Positions 56,837 to 64,000 of a DNA stretch of 64,000 bases are shown piece after piece (position 1 is the first letter of the stretch; every line of letters starts with the position of its first letter). This DNA is from Streptomyces sp. NRRL S-337 (GTDB lineage Bacteria > Actinomycetota > Actinomycetes > Streptomycetales > Streptomycetaceae), in NCBI RefSeq assembly GCF_000720175.1, contig NZ_JOIX01000031.1, positions 1-64,000 on the forward strand, written 5' to 3'. The notes beneath the pieces were generated by a model that was not told where the DNA came from, ran no database searches, and saw nothing but the letters and a program-made list of their open reading frames with translations. A program made the position numbers and the translations under genes.

Positions 56837-56876
56837 TGGTCTACACCTTGGTCTACACCACCGGTGGTTTAGACCA
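56837..56876 (-). promoter_or_regulatory. Three tandem dre-like DasR sites upstream of nagE2
   Basis: TGGTCTACACCT (56837-56848), TGGTCTACACCA (56849-56860) and TGGTTTAGACCA (56865-56876) each closely match the palindromic DasR-responsive element TGGTCTAGACCA. DasR is the GntR-family GlcNAc repressor, released by GlcN-6-P. The first two boxes are directly adjacent. Confidence 0.8.
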
Positions 56877-57057
56877 TTCTTAGCATGTAGCCCGGGCATA
56901 AAGGAATCCATTCTTCCAAGTGGTGTGGACCACAGGGGGACCGGCCCCCGAAACGCCCTGCTCACCGGCCCGCCGAGGCCTCCCGGGGCCCTTGCGGGTG
57001 CCTTGCCAAGGCCTTCCGCAGCCCTTCCGGACGCCCTCCCCCCGGCCGCGCCCGCGC

Positions 57058-58359
57058 CTACTTCACGTTCTCCCGCTCCATCGCGTCCCCCACCTCATCC
57101 GGTTCGCGCCCCGGCGTCCGGAGGTCGAACTTCGTGATCACGAAACGGAAGATGAGGTAGTAGACCGCGGCGAAGCACAGGCCGATCGGAATGATCAACC
57201 AGGGTCTCGTCGCCAGCCCCCAGTTGATGACGTAGTCGATCAGACCGGCCGAGAAACTGAAGCCGTCGTGCACCCCCAGCGCCCAGGTCACCGCCATGGA
57301 GACACCGGTGAGCAGCGCATGGGCCGCGTACAGCAGGGGCGCGATGAACAGGAACGAGTACTCGATCGGCTCGGTGATGCCGGTCACGAACGAGGTCAGT
57401 GCCACGGAGAGCATCAGCCCGCCGACCTCCTTGCGGCGGTGCGGCTTGGCACAGTGCGTGATCGCCAGGGCGGCCGCCGGGAGCGCGAACATCATGATCG
57501 GGAAGAAGCCCGAGGTGAACTGACCGGCGTTCGGGTCGCCCGCCAGGAACATGTTGATGTCGCCGTGCACCACCGCGCCGTCCGGCTTGGTGTAGCTGCC
57601 GAACTGGAACCAGATGGGCACGTTGAGGAACTGGTGCAGCCCGATCACCAGCAGCGCCCTGTTCGCCACGCCGAAGACGCCCGCCCCCCAGGAGCCGAGG
57701 TCGCTGAGCCATCGGCTGAAGCCCTCCAGCGCGTCCCCGATGGGCGGCCAGACCCACAGACACAGCGCGGCGAAGGCGATCGCCACGAAGGCCATGATGA
57801 TCGGGACCAGCCGGCGGCCGTTGAAGAAGCCCAGCCAGTCGACGAGCCTGGTGCGGTGGTAGCGGGCCCAGAAGAAGGCGGCGAGCAGCCCGATGACGAT
57901 GCCACCGAACACGCCGGGATTCTGGTACGTGAACGCCGTGGCCGTCGCGTCCGGGGCCACACAGCCGACCCCGGGCACGGGTTTCGCACCGCCGGCGCAC
58001 AGCTTGGGGAACTGCCGCAGGACGCCGTAGTAGACGAGGAAGCCTGCCAGGGCGGCAAGCGCGGTGGAGCCGTCGGACTTCTTGGCCATGCCGATGGCCA
58101 CGCCCACACAGAAGAGAAGGGGAAGCCCCAGGGCGCCGTCGAGCAGGGCGCTGCCCGCGCCCATCATGACCTTGGAGACCGCGTCCCAGCCCAGCCCCTT
58201 CGCGCCGAACACGTCCGGCTGCCCGAGACGGTTGAGGATCCCCGCCGCGGGCAGGACCGCGATCGGCAGCTGCAGACTCCGCCCCATCTTCTGCAGCCCC
58301 TGGAAGAGGTCCGACGCCCGGTTCCTCCGCGGCTCCGCCGCCGCTGCCTCCGCACTCAT
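57058..58359 (-). CDS. nagE1: PTS N-acetylglucosamine/glucose IIC permease (NagE1-like)
   Basis: A 433-residue paralogue of the preceding permease. The same motifs are present (LFQGLQKMGRSLQLPIAVLPAAGILNRLGQPDVFG, AIGMAKKSDGSTALAALAGF, FFNGRRLVPIIMA, GITEPIEYSFLFIAPLLY), with a Cys-containing insert (CAGGAKPVPGVGCVAPDATAT) near residues 118-138 that the other copy lacks. GGGAGGA precedes the ATG. It is divergent from nagF and shares one dre-like box with it. In S. coelicolor the orthologue is not the main GlcNAc permease. Confidence 0.9.
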   Translation of the reverse strand: MSAEAAAAEPRRNRASDLFQGLQKMGRSLQLPIAVLPAAGILNRLGQPDVFGAKGLGWDAVSKVMMGAGSALLDGALGLPLLFCVGVAIGMAKKSDGSTALAALAGFLVYYGVLRQFPKLCAGGAKPVPGVGCVAPDATATAFTYQNPGVFGGIVIGLLAAFFWARYHRTRLVDWLGFFNGRRLVPIIMAFVAIAFAALCLWVWPPIGDALEGFSRWLSDLGSWGAGVFGVANRALLVIGLHQFLNVPIWFQFGSYTKPDGAVVHGDINMFLAGDPNAGQFTSGFFPIMMFALPAAALAITHCAKPHRRKEVGGLMLSVALTSFVTGITEPIEYSFLFIAPLLYAAHALLTGVSMAVTWALGVHDGFSFSAGLIDYVINWGLATRPWLIIPIGLCFAAVYYLIFRFVITKFDLRTPGREPDEVGDAMERENVK

Positions 58360-58419
58360 CCGCGCCGTCCTCCCGGCAGCCGCCCCGGGGACGGCCGGCC
58401 CGCTGCATACCGCATACTG

Positions 58420-58434
58420 GTGGTGTAGACCACT
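58420..58434. promoter_or_regulatory. dre-like DasR site between nagE1 and nagF
   Basis: TGGTGTAGACCA (58421-58432) differs from the TGGTCTAGACCA consensus at one base, and is flanked by G and CT that extend the symmetry. It lies 62 bp before nagE1 and could also act on the divergent nagF promoter. Confidence 0.75.
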
Positions 58435-58470
58435 TGGCGGCGGTCGCCGAACGCGCGCCCGCCGTCGCGT

Positions 58471-58489
58471 GATCACCGTCCCGGTGATC
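58471..58489. promoter_or_regulatory. Inverted repeat in the nagE1-nagF divergent region
   Basis: GATCACCG (58471-58478) and CGGTGATC (58482-58489) form an 8-bp inverted repeat, and CCGGTGATCGCC recurs directly at 58496-58507. It may be a second operator for nagF; no regulator can be named. Confidence 0.35.
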
Positions 58490-58616
58490 GCCCAACCGGT
58501 GATCGCCATCCTTCGTCAGACAGCGGACAAACGCCCACATAGTTGGGCTGAACGTGCGTTACGGTGTGAAAACCGCACGGCGGCACCGCCGGCGGCCGAG
58601 ACAAGCAGGAGTGGAC

Positions 58617-58850
58617 ATGGCCAGCAAGGCTGAGAAGATCGTCGCCGGCCTCGGCGGACTCGACAACATCGAAGAGGTCGAAGGCTGCATCACCCGCCTC
58701 CGCACCGAGGTCTCCGACGCCTCCCTCGTCGACGAGGCCGCCCTCAAGGCCGCCGGCGCCCACGGCGTCGTCAAGATGGGCAACGCGATCCAGGTCGTCA
58801 TCGGCACCGACGCCGACCCCATCGCCGCCGAAATCGAAGACATGATGTGA
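58617..58850 (+). CDS. nagF: PTS EIIB component for GlcNAc (NagF)
   Basis: A 77-residue stand-alone [33 protein letters not shown] contains the phosphorylated Cys24, which takes phosphate from EIIA-Crr and passes it to GlcNAc bound by the IIC. The C-terminal half [30 protein letters not shown] completes the fold. AGGAG precedes the ATG. It serves both adjacent IIC proteins. Confidence 0.95.
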   Translation: MASKAEKIVAGLGGLDNIEEVEGCITRLRTEVSDASLVDEAALKAAGAHGVVKMGNAIQVVIGTDADPIAAEIEDMM

Positions 58851-58903
58851 GGACCTGAGCCGCCGGGCCGACCGACCCCCGACCGCGCCCCGCTCACCCT
58901 CCC

Positions 58904-58945
58904 AAGGCCCCGCCCCCGGACACCCACCGCCCGGAACGGGGCCTT
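58904..58945 (+). terminator. Weak terminator after nagF
   Basis: A 9-bp stem, AAGGCCCCG with CGGGGCCTT, and a 24-nt loop, between nagF and rph. Confidence 0.5.
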
Positions 58946-58971
58946 CACCATTCCCCGATAGGGTCTACGCC

Positions 58972-59703
58972 ATGTCTCGCATCGACGGCCGCACCCCCGA
59001 ACAGCTCCGCCCCGTCACCATCGAACGCGGCTGGAGCAAGCACGCCGAAGGCTCCGTCCTCATCGCCTTCGGCGACACCAAAGTCTTCTGCACCGCCTCC
59101 GTCACCGAAGGCGTCCCCCGCTGGCGCAAGGGCACCGGCGAAGGCTGGGTCACCGCCGAATACTCGATGCTGCCCCGCTCCACCAACACCCGCGGCGACC
59201 GCGAATCCGTCCGCGGCAAGATCGGCGGCCGCACCCACGAAATCAGCCGCCTCATCGGCCGCTCACTGCGCGCCGTCATCGACTACAAGGCCCTCGGCGA
59301 GAACACCATCGTCCTCGACTGCGACGTCCTCCAGGCCGACGGCGGCACGCGCACCGCGGCGATCACCGGCGCCTACGTGGCACTGGCCGACGCCGTCAGC
59401 TGGGCCCAGCACAAGAAGCTCGTCAAGCACGGCCGCAAGCCGCTCACCGGCACCGTCTCCGCGGTCAGCGTCGGCATCGTCGACGGCACCCCGCTCCTCG
59501 ACCTCTGCTACGAGGAAGATGTCCGCGCCGAGACCGACATGAACGTCGTCTGCACCGGCGACGGCCGCTTCGTCGAGGTCCAGGGCACCGCCGAAGCCGC
59601 CCCCTTCGCCCGCGACGAACTCAACGCCCTCCTCGACCTCGCGGTCAGCGGCTGCACCGACCTCGACACCATCCAGCGCACGGCGCTGGCTGGCACGCTC
59701 TGA
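58972..59703 (+). CDS. rph: Ribonuclease PH
   Basis: A 243-residue phosphorolytic 3' exoribonuclease that trims tRNA 3' ends. Motifs are [90 protein letters not shown] (phosphate and active site) and [17 protein letters not shown]. The length is standard. It is 121 bp from nagF and followed by a lipoprotein gene. Confidence 0.97.
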   Translation: MSRIDGRTPEQLRPVTIERGWSKHAEGSVLIAFGDTKVFCTASVTEGVPRWRKGTGEGWVTAEYSMLPRSTNTRGDRESVRGKIGGRTHEISRLIGRSLRAVIDYKALGENTIVLDCDVLQADGGTRTAAITGAYVALADAVSWAQHKKLVKHGRKPLTGTVSAVSVGIVDGTPLLDLCYEEDVRAETDMNVVCTGDGRFVEVQGTAEAAPFARDELNALLDLAVSGCTDLDTIQRTALAGTL

Positions 59704-59899
59704 CGCCAACGGGCGGTGGGCCCCTTCCGTCGCCCACGCCCGGATCACGCCAATCTCCTGCGGTCCGGCGGCCGGATCATGCCGCCGCCGGACCACCGGG
59801 CAACCAAAGACCCCCGGCCCCGCGTTTCCTCCTTTGCCTGCACATGACCCGGGACACACGCCCCGGCTCCATGCCCCGCCGAGGAAGGAAACGCACCCC

Positions 59900-60301
59900 A
59901 TGGCCCCCAGCACCCTCCGCCGACCCACCCCCCTCGCCGTCGCCGCATTAGCCGCCGCCACCCTCACCGTCCCCTTCCTCACCTCCTGCGGAGCCGTCCA
60001 GAAAGCCGTCGACTGCGCCAAGACCGCCACCTCCGTCGTCAACGCCGTCGACAAACTCCAGCAGGCCGCGGACAACGCCCTCACGGACCCCAAGAAGACC
60101 CAGCAGGCCCTCGACAACATCGACAGCAATCTGCGCAAGCTCAGCAACGAGGCCAACGACCCCGAGCTGTCCAAGGCCATCGACAAGACCAACGCCGGCA
60201 TCAAGAACGCCCGCAAGGACATCGAGAACAACAAGGCCCCCGACATCCAGCCGATCGTCGACGGCACCAGCCAGATGACCAAGATCTGCACCCCCGGCTG
60301 A
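59900..60301 (+). CDS. Small secreted lipoprotein with TTA codon
   Basis: A 133-residue protein. The signal peptide RRPTPLAVAALAAATLTVPFLTSC has a lipobox LTSC (Cys at residue 31). The mature part is helical and rich in Lys/Asp/Asn (VDKLQQAADNALTDPKKTQQALDNIDSNLRKLSNEANDPELSKAIDKTNAGIKNARKDIENN), suggesting a coiled-coil, and ends with CTPG. Codon 17 is TTA (59948-59950), which in Streptomyces needs the bldA tRNA, so production is probably growth-phase dependent. GAGGAAGGAA precedes the ATG. Function unknown. Confidence 0.85.
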   Translation: MAPSTLRRPTPLAVAALAAATLTVPFLTSCGAVQKAVDCAKTATSVVNAVDKLQQAADNALTDPKKTQQALDNIDSNLRKLSNEANDPELSKAIDKTNAGIKNARKDIENNKAPDIQPIVDGTSQMTKICTPG

Positions 60302-60408
60302 CCGGAGCGGCCGGCACGAGGACGGGCCGGGGAGCCGACCGGCCGGCTTACGGCGACGGCGTCCCGCCCGGGGCATCTCCCGGCAGCACGGCCGGGATAA
60401 TCGCTCCC

Positions 60409-61044
60409 ATGCAGCCAGAAACCGGCGGACGCCCCGCAACCCACCGCCGCCTGATCCTCGCCACCCGCAACGCCGGCAAGATCCGCGAACTCCACGCCAT
60501 CCTGGACGCGGCCGGCCTCGACGTCGAACTCGTCGGCGCCGACGCCTATCCCGACGTCCCCGACGTCAAGGAAACCGGCGTCACGTTCGCCGAGAACGCC
60601 CTCCTCAAGGCGCACGCCCTGGCCCGGGCCACCGGCCACCCGGCCGTCGCCGACGACTCCGGCCTCTGCGTCGACGTCCTCGGCGGCGCCCCGGGCATCC
60701 TCTCCGCCCGCTGGTCCGGCAAGCACGGCGACGACCGGGCCAACCTCGACCTGCTCCTCGCCCAACTCGCCGACATCGCCGACGAACACCGCGCCGCCCA
60801 CTTCGCCTGCGCCGCCGCCCTCGCCCTCCCCGACGGCACCGAACGCGTCGTCGAGGGCAAGCTCGAAGGCACCCTCCGCCACACCCCCACCGGCACCGGC
60901 GGCTTCGGCTACGACCCGATCCTCCAGCCCCTCGGCGAGACCCGCACCTGCGCCGAACTGACCGCCGACGAGAAGAACGCCATCAGCCACCGGGGGAAGG
61001 CGTTCCGGGCGTTGGTGCCGGTGGTGCGGGAGTTGTTGGGCTGA
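60409..61044 (+). CDS. rdgB: Non-canonical purine NTP pyrophosphatase (RdgB/HAM1)
   Basis: A 211-residue house-cleaning enzyme that hydrolyses ITP, dITP and XTP to monophosphates. Motifs: LATRNAGKIRELHAIL, DVKETGVTFAENALLKA, AVADDSGLCVDVLGGAPGILSARW, GTGGFGYDPIL and KNAISHRGKAF. It follows rph at a distance of about 700 bp, a linkage conserved in actinobacteria. Confidence 0.96.
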   Translation: MQPETGGRPATHRRLILATRNAGKIRELHAILDAAGLDVELVGADAYPDVPDVKETGVTFAENALLKAHALARATGHPAVADDSGLCVDVLGGAPGILSARWSGKHGDDRANLDLLLAQLADIADEHRAAHFACAAALALPDGTERVVEGKLEGTLRHTPTGTGGFGYDPILQPLGETRTCAELTADEKNAISHRGKAFRALVPVVRELLG

Positions 61045-61054
61045 GTTGACGGAG

Positions 61055-61091
61055 CAGGCCCCGCACCTATGAATCGAAGGTGCGGGGCCTG
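61055..61091 (+). terminator. Terminator after rdgB
   Basis: A 14-bp perfect stem, CAGGCCCCGCACCT with AGGTGCGGGGCCTG, and a 9-nt loop, followed by GTTTT. It also lies just beyond the 3' end of the convergent tRNA gene. Confidence 0.85.
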
Positions 61092-61100
61092 GTTTTCCTG

Positions 61101-61175
61101 TGGGCCCGGTGGGATTTGAACCCACGACACACCGGACCTAAACCGGCGCCCTCTGGCCAGCTGGGGTACGGGCCC
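61101..61175 (-). tRNA. Atypical tRNA with UAG anticodon (nominal Leu), short variable arm
   Basis: A 75-nt cloverleaf. The acceptor stem is GGGCCCG/CGGGCCC and the discriminator base is A. The anticodon arm is GCCGG-TTTAGGT-CCGGT with anticodon TAG. The variable region is GTGTC (5 nt) and the T arm is GTGGG-TTCAAAT-CCCAC. A UAG anticodon would decode CUA/CUG leucine codons, but true bacterial tRNA-Leu are class II molecules of about 85 nt with a long variable arm. The D arm is also irregular (CCC/GGG with a large loop). CCA is not encoded. Amino-acid identity is therefore uncertain. Confidence 0.8.
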
Positions 61176-61203
61176 GCAGCGGTGCCTACTCTACTGGTCG
61201 GGG

Positions 61204-61872
61204 TCAGTTCGCCGGTGGCGGTGTCCCTCCTCGGCACCACGTGCTCGTGATCGCATGGCAGTTGGGGCACAGCAACCGCAGGTTCTCCCGCCGGTTGTCG
61301 CGCCAGTCCCCGTTGATGTGATCGACCTCTAGGGTCATGGGTTTGCCCAGCCACTCGGGCGCGACGTCGCACCTGGCGCACTGCTCCGGTACGCCGACTT
61401 CGCGTAGTGCGCGGCGCAGGCGCTTGGTTGCGATTCGGTGCCTCCCGCTGTGCCGTACCAGGACCTCTTCCGGCCGTTTGGCATTCGTGCCCCGTTTCCC
61501 CTTCTGGTGCGCCTGCCCCACGAACCGGGAGATGTCGAGACCCTCCTGGGCCACCCATGTGTGGAACAGAGCTCGCAAGCGGTTGCTGTACGGCTCCTTC
61601 CCTAGCGCGCGGAGAGCGCCGGCGATGGATGTCGCCCCCTCGACAGCGCGGCGTAGCTCATCGGCAGGCGGTTTGGCGGGTGCCCCCTTGGCCCGCCTCT
61701 GACGTGGAAAGTGCGAGACATCGATTCCGAAGTGCTCGAAGCGCCGGAACAGATACTGCCGGAGGTGACCGTACGGTCGGGTGCCCAGGAAGGCGATGGC
61801 CTCGTCGATGTCCGAGCACTGTTCCGCCGCTTGTTTCAGCCGTTCGCGGGTGTAGCGCACACTGGTGCTCAT
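61204..61872 (-). CDS. HNH endonuclease domain protein (distal of two paralogues)
   Basis: A 222-residue protein. The N-terminal part has two related units ending in HFGIDVSHF and QEGLDISRF, separated by about 60 residues and resembling helix-turn-helix-type repeats. The C-terminal HNH domain has CARCDVAPEWLG, LEVDHINGDWRDNRRENLRLLCPNCH (the H-N-H with a CxxC zinc pair). The start overlaps the stop of the upstream paralogue (ATGA), so both are co-translated. A homing-type, phage-derived or defence nuclease are all possible. Confidence 0.85.
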   Translation of the reverse strand: MSTSVRYTRERLKQAAEQCSDIDEAIAFLGTRPYGHLRQYLFRRFEHFGIDVSHFPRQRRAKGAPAKPPADELRRAVEGATSIAGALRALGKEPYSNRLRALFHTWVAQEGLDISRFVGQAHQKGKRGTNAKRPEEVLVRHSGRHRIATKRLRRALREVGVPEQCARCDVAPEWLGKPMTLEVDHINGDWRDNRRENLRLLCPNCHAITSTWCRGGTPPPAN

Positions 61873-62534
61873 GCGGTGGTACCCCTGGTGCGCCGTCCCT
61901 TGCTGCGGCCCCGGTAACTGTCGGTCGTGGAATGGCAGTTGGGGCAGAGGAACCGCAGGTTCCCGATCCGATTGTCGCGCCAGTTGCCGTCGATGTGGTC
62001 GACCTCCAGGGGGAGCCGCTCCCCCAGCCAGACCGGTTCGATTCCGCACAAGGCGCAGCGCTCCTCCACGCCCAGCTCGTGCATGGCCCTCTTGAGCCGG
62101 GCATTCGGCGTGCGTGTGACGTGCGCTGACGTGGACTCGACGAGGATCTCCACGGCAGCTCGACGACGCTGGTTGCCTTTCATGCGCGCCGTTCGGACCA
62201 CCGACGTGAAGTGCGAGGTGTCGATCCCGTACGACTTGATCCGGCGGCTGATGTGCGTGTGGTGTCCGCCGACGACCTCAAGCCCGAGACGGCGCAGGAC
62301 TTCGCACATGTTCGTGGAAGCCGCCACCGCTTCTTCAAGGACCTCCTTCGTCCACTTGGCCCCCTCCCGCTCGAAGTGCGACGTGTCCACCCCCAGCTTC
62401 CTCATCCGCTCCCTGAGGTAGGTCCGCGTCGGACTCCGCGGATCCACCCCCAACTTCCCCACCGCCTCCGACAGCGTGCGCGACGACGACGCCGCGGCCT
62501 CCAGTCGCTCGCGGGTGTACGGGCTGACCGGCAT
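61869..62534 (-). CDS. HNH endonuclease domain protein (proximal of two paralogues)
   Basis: A 221-residue paralogue with the same plan: two N-terminal units ending KLGVDTSHF and SYGIDTSHF, a basic segment (RTARMKGNQRRRAA), and a C-terminal HNH domain CALCGIEPVWLG, LEVDHIDGNWRDNRIGNLRFLCPNCHSTTDSY. The two proteins diverge in most of the N-terminal half but keep the HNH core, indicating an old tandem duplication. The pair lies just upstream of the atypical tRNA gene on the same strand; no recombinase is nearby. Confidence 0.85.
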   Translation of the reverse strand: MPVSPYTRERLEAAASSSRTLSEAVGKLGVDPRSPTRTYLRERMRKLGVDTSHFEREGAKWTKEVLEEAVAASTNMCEVLRRLGLEVVGGHHTHISRRIKSYGIDTSHFTSVVRTARMKGNQRRRAAVEILVESTSAHVTRTPNARLKRAMHELGVEERCALCGIEPVWLGERLPLEVDHIDGNWRDNRIGNLRFLCPNCHSTTDSYRGRSKGRRTRGTTA

Positions 62535-62559
62535 TGCTTCCCCCTCGTCCCCGCACCGG

Positions 62560-62611
62560 AACCGCCCCGGTGCTCGCTCGAACAGAACAACGATCGAACG
62601 CCGGGGCGGTT
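62560..62611 (-). terminator. Hairpin after the MHS transporter gene
   Basis: An 11-bp perfect stem, AACCGCCCCGG with CCGGGGCGGTT, and a 30-nt loop. It lies 35 bp beyond the transporter stop and 26 bp before the HNH start, so it likely ends the transporter transcript. Confidence 0.5.
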
Positions 62612-62645
62612 ACGCAGGGTCAGGAAGAGAAACTGCAGGTTCCGG

Positions 62646-64000
62646 TCAGAAGCGGGGCTCCTGGACCTGGGCGGTGATGAGTTCGACGGCCTCTTCCTTG
62701 GTGGCCACCGAGGGCGGGGAGCCGTCGAGGGGTTGCTGGGCGGTTTCCTTCATGCAGGCCACGGCGATGACGCCGACGAGGGCGGCGCCCATCGTGTAGT
62801 AGGCGGGGACCATCACGTTCTTGCCGAAGGCGTCCATCAGGGCGGTGATGACGAGCGGGGTGGTGCCGCCGAAGAGGGAGACCGCGAGGTTGTAGCCGAT
62901 GGAGAGGGAGCCGTAGCGGACGTGGGTGGGGAACAGGGCGGGGAGGGCGGCGGACATGGTGCCCAGGAGGCAGACCAGGGAGAGGCCGAGGAGGGCCATG
63001 CCGAGGCAGACGGTGAGGATCGTGCCCTGTTTGACCAGGAGGAAGGCCGGGATGGCCAGGAGGAAGAAGCCGAGCATGCCGGCCATCAGGAGCGGTTTGC
63101 GGCCGTAGCGGTCGTTGAGTTTGCCGACCGAGGAGATGACGCACATCAGGGCGATCATCGTGCCGAGGAGGATCAGCAGGCCGTGGGACTCCTCGTAGTG
63201 GAGGGTGTCCGTCAGGTAGGTCGGCATGTAGGAGAGCAGCATGTAGTCGGTGATGTTGTACGCGCCGACCAGTGCGATGCAGAGGGTGAGGGTGGGCCAT
63301 TGCTGGGCGAAGATTTCGCCCAGCTTTTTCTTCGGGGCGTTTTCGGAGAGGTGGGAGAATTCCGCTTCGGCCTCGACGACGGAGCCGGTGGCGTGGTGGG
63401 TGTGGGACGCCTCGAATTTCTGGAAGGCGGGGGTTTCGTCGAGCTTGACCCGCAGGTAGAGGCCGACCAGGCCGAGCGGGCCGGCGATGAGGAAGGGCAG
63501 GCGCCAGGCCCAGGAGTTCATCGCGTGGTCGCCGAGCAGGGTGGTCAGGAGCAGGACGATGCCGGCGGCGCCGGTGTAGCCGATGAGGGTGCCAAGTTCG
63601 AGGAAGCTGCCGAAGAAGCCGCGCTTCTTGTCGGGGGCGTATTCGGCGATGAAGGTCGAGGCGCCGCCGTATTCGCCGCCGGTGGAGAATCCCTGGATGA
63701 GGCGGAAGAGGATGAGCAGGGTGGGGGACCAGAAGCCGATGGTGTCGTAGGACGGGATCAGGCCGATGCAGAAGGTGCCCAGGGCCATCATGATCATGGT
63801 GAGGGCGAGGACCTTCTTGCGGCCGATGCGGTCGCCGAGCGGGCCGAAGTAGGCGCCGCCGAGGGGCCGTACGAGGAAGGCGACGGCGAAGGTCGCGAAG
63901 GACGACAGCAGGCTGGTGGTGTCGCTGCCGCCGGGGAAGAAGACCTTGCCGATGGTGACCGCGAGGTAGCTGTAGATCCCGAAGTCGAACCATTCCATGG
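62646..64000 (-). CDS. MFS transporter, metabolite:H+ symporter (ProP/MHS-like), 5' end outside window
   Basis: At least 450 residues of a 12-helix symporter. MHS-family signatures are MEWFDFGIYSYLAVTIGKVFFP at the first helix, FLVRPLGGAYFGPLGDRIGRKKVL, RLIQGFSTGGEYGGASTFIAEYAPDKKRGFFGS, and GKLNDRYGRKPLLMAG. The first helix motif normally follows 20-40 further residues, so the ATG at 63996-63998 is probably internal and the gene continues beyond 64000. Likely substrates are proline, betaine or a dicarboxylate. The C-terminus is intact. Confidence 0.9.
   Translation of the reverse strand, partial: MEWFDFGIYSYLAVTIGKVFFPGGSDTTSLLSSFATFAVAFLVRPLGGAYFGPLGDRIGRKKVLALTMIMMALGTFCIGLIPSYDTIGFWSPTLLILFRLIQGFSTGGEYGGASTFIAEYAPDKKRGFFGSFLELGTLIGYTGAAGIVLLLTTLLGDHAMNSWAWRLPFLIAGPLGLVGLYLRVKLDETPAFQKFEASHTHHATGSVVEAEAEFSHLSENAPKKKLGEIFAQQWPTLTLCIALVGAYNITDYMLLSYMPTYLTDTLHYEESHGLLILLGTMIALMCVISSVGKLNDRYGRKPLLMAGMLGFFLLAIPAFLLVKQGTILTVCLGMALLGLSLVCLLGTMSAALPALFPTHVRYGSLSIGYNLAVSLFGGTTPLVITALMDAFGKNVMVPAYYTMGAALVGVIAVACMKETAQQPLDGSPPSVATKEEAVELITAQVQEPRF

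Noticed and set aside
61101..61872. Integration site or genomic island boundary at the UAG tRNA
   Set aside because: The tRNA 3' end faces rdgB and its terminator, and no partial duplicate of the tRNA end or integrase gene is present in the window.

Overview
The window is a high-GC actinobacterial chromosome segment, almost certainly from Streptomyces. The evidence is the very strong G/C third-position bias, the frequent GTG starts and ATGA/GTGA overlaps, and a set of Streptomyces-type genes: an SsgA-like protein, DasR-type (dre) operators on GlcNAc PTS genes, a SigU-like sigma factor with its anti-sigma factor, NnaR and NarK. From memory, the order narK-nnaR-sigU-helicase-malic enzyme-hupA-murA ... 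hppD-ssgG ... clpS-cysM-nagE2-nagE1-nagF-rph-rdgB matches the S. coelicolor core around SCO2900-SCO2960. I could not run an alignment, so species is left open. Most of the window is conserved core chromosome; the left edge (lasso peptide genes) and the right edge (HNH genes, transporter) look more accessory.

Layout. 38-3413 (minus): a lasso-peptide cluster with a precursor, a cyclase, a stand-alone RRE (PqqD-like) protein and a leader peptidase that appears frameshifted; it runs off the left edge. 3.6-7 kb: nitrate transporter NarK and the HemD-like regulator NnaR, each preceded by GlnR-like boxes. 7.2-11.1 kb: SigU, its zinc anti-sigma factor and a HelD-type helicase. 11.18-11.32 kb: an unannotated, strongly structured RNA candidate that ends in a terminator. 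11.5-17.4 kb: malic enzyme, HupA, MurA, YqgE and two small hypothetical proteins. 17.9-25.2 kb: a GH20 hexosaminidase and a three-subunit molybdenum hydroxylase whose 2Fe-2S subunit has a long low-complexity N-terminal extension. 25.2-27.8 kb: tRNA-Cys, a 580-bp imperfect inverted repeat and a DEAD/DEAH-type helicase. 28.3-34.2 kb: an IclR regulator, a secreted Lon-like protease and a four-gene osmoprotectant-type ABC transporter. 34.2-39.4 kb: a Lrp/AsnC regulator divergent from 4-hydroxyphenylpyruvate dioxygenase, an FAD oxidase, a membrane-anchored L7/L12-like protein and a disulfide oxidoreductase. 39.5-46.4 kb: an SsgA-like protein, two RDD membrane proteins and a secreted M6 metalloprotease. 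46.5-50.1 kb: nicotinamidase and nicotinate phosphoribosyltransferase (NAD salvage), ClpS and DUF2017. 50.6-54.3 kb: an amino-acid permease and a Mec-CysO-CysM cysteine pathway preceded by a Cys-codon leader peptide. 55.5-58.9 kb: the GlcNAc PTS (two IIC permeases and IIB) with four dre-like operators. 59-61.2 kb: RNase PH, a lipoprotein with a TTA codon, RdgB and an atypical tRNA with a UAG anticodon. 61.2-64 kb: two tandem HNH nucleases and a metabolite:H+ symporter cut by the right edge.

Functional themes are nitrogen acquisition (narK, nnaR), chitin/GlcNAc use (hexosaminidase plus nagE1/nagE2/nagF), sulfur assimilation through a protein-bound thiocarboxylate (cysO), NAD salvage, and development-linked control (TTA/bldA codons in the lasso RRE gene and in a lipoprotein gene). 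The items most worth following up are the lasso precursor with its disrupted peptidase gene, the structured RNA before malic enzyme, the short-variable-arm UAG tRNA, and the CysO protein ending in Gly-Gly-Met-Val next to a Mec protease.
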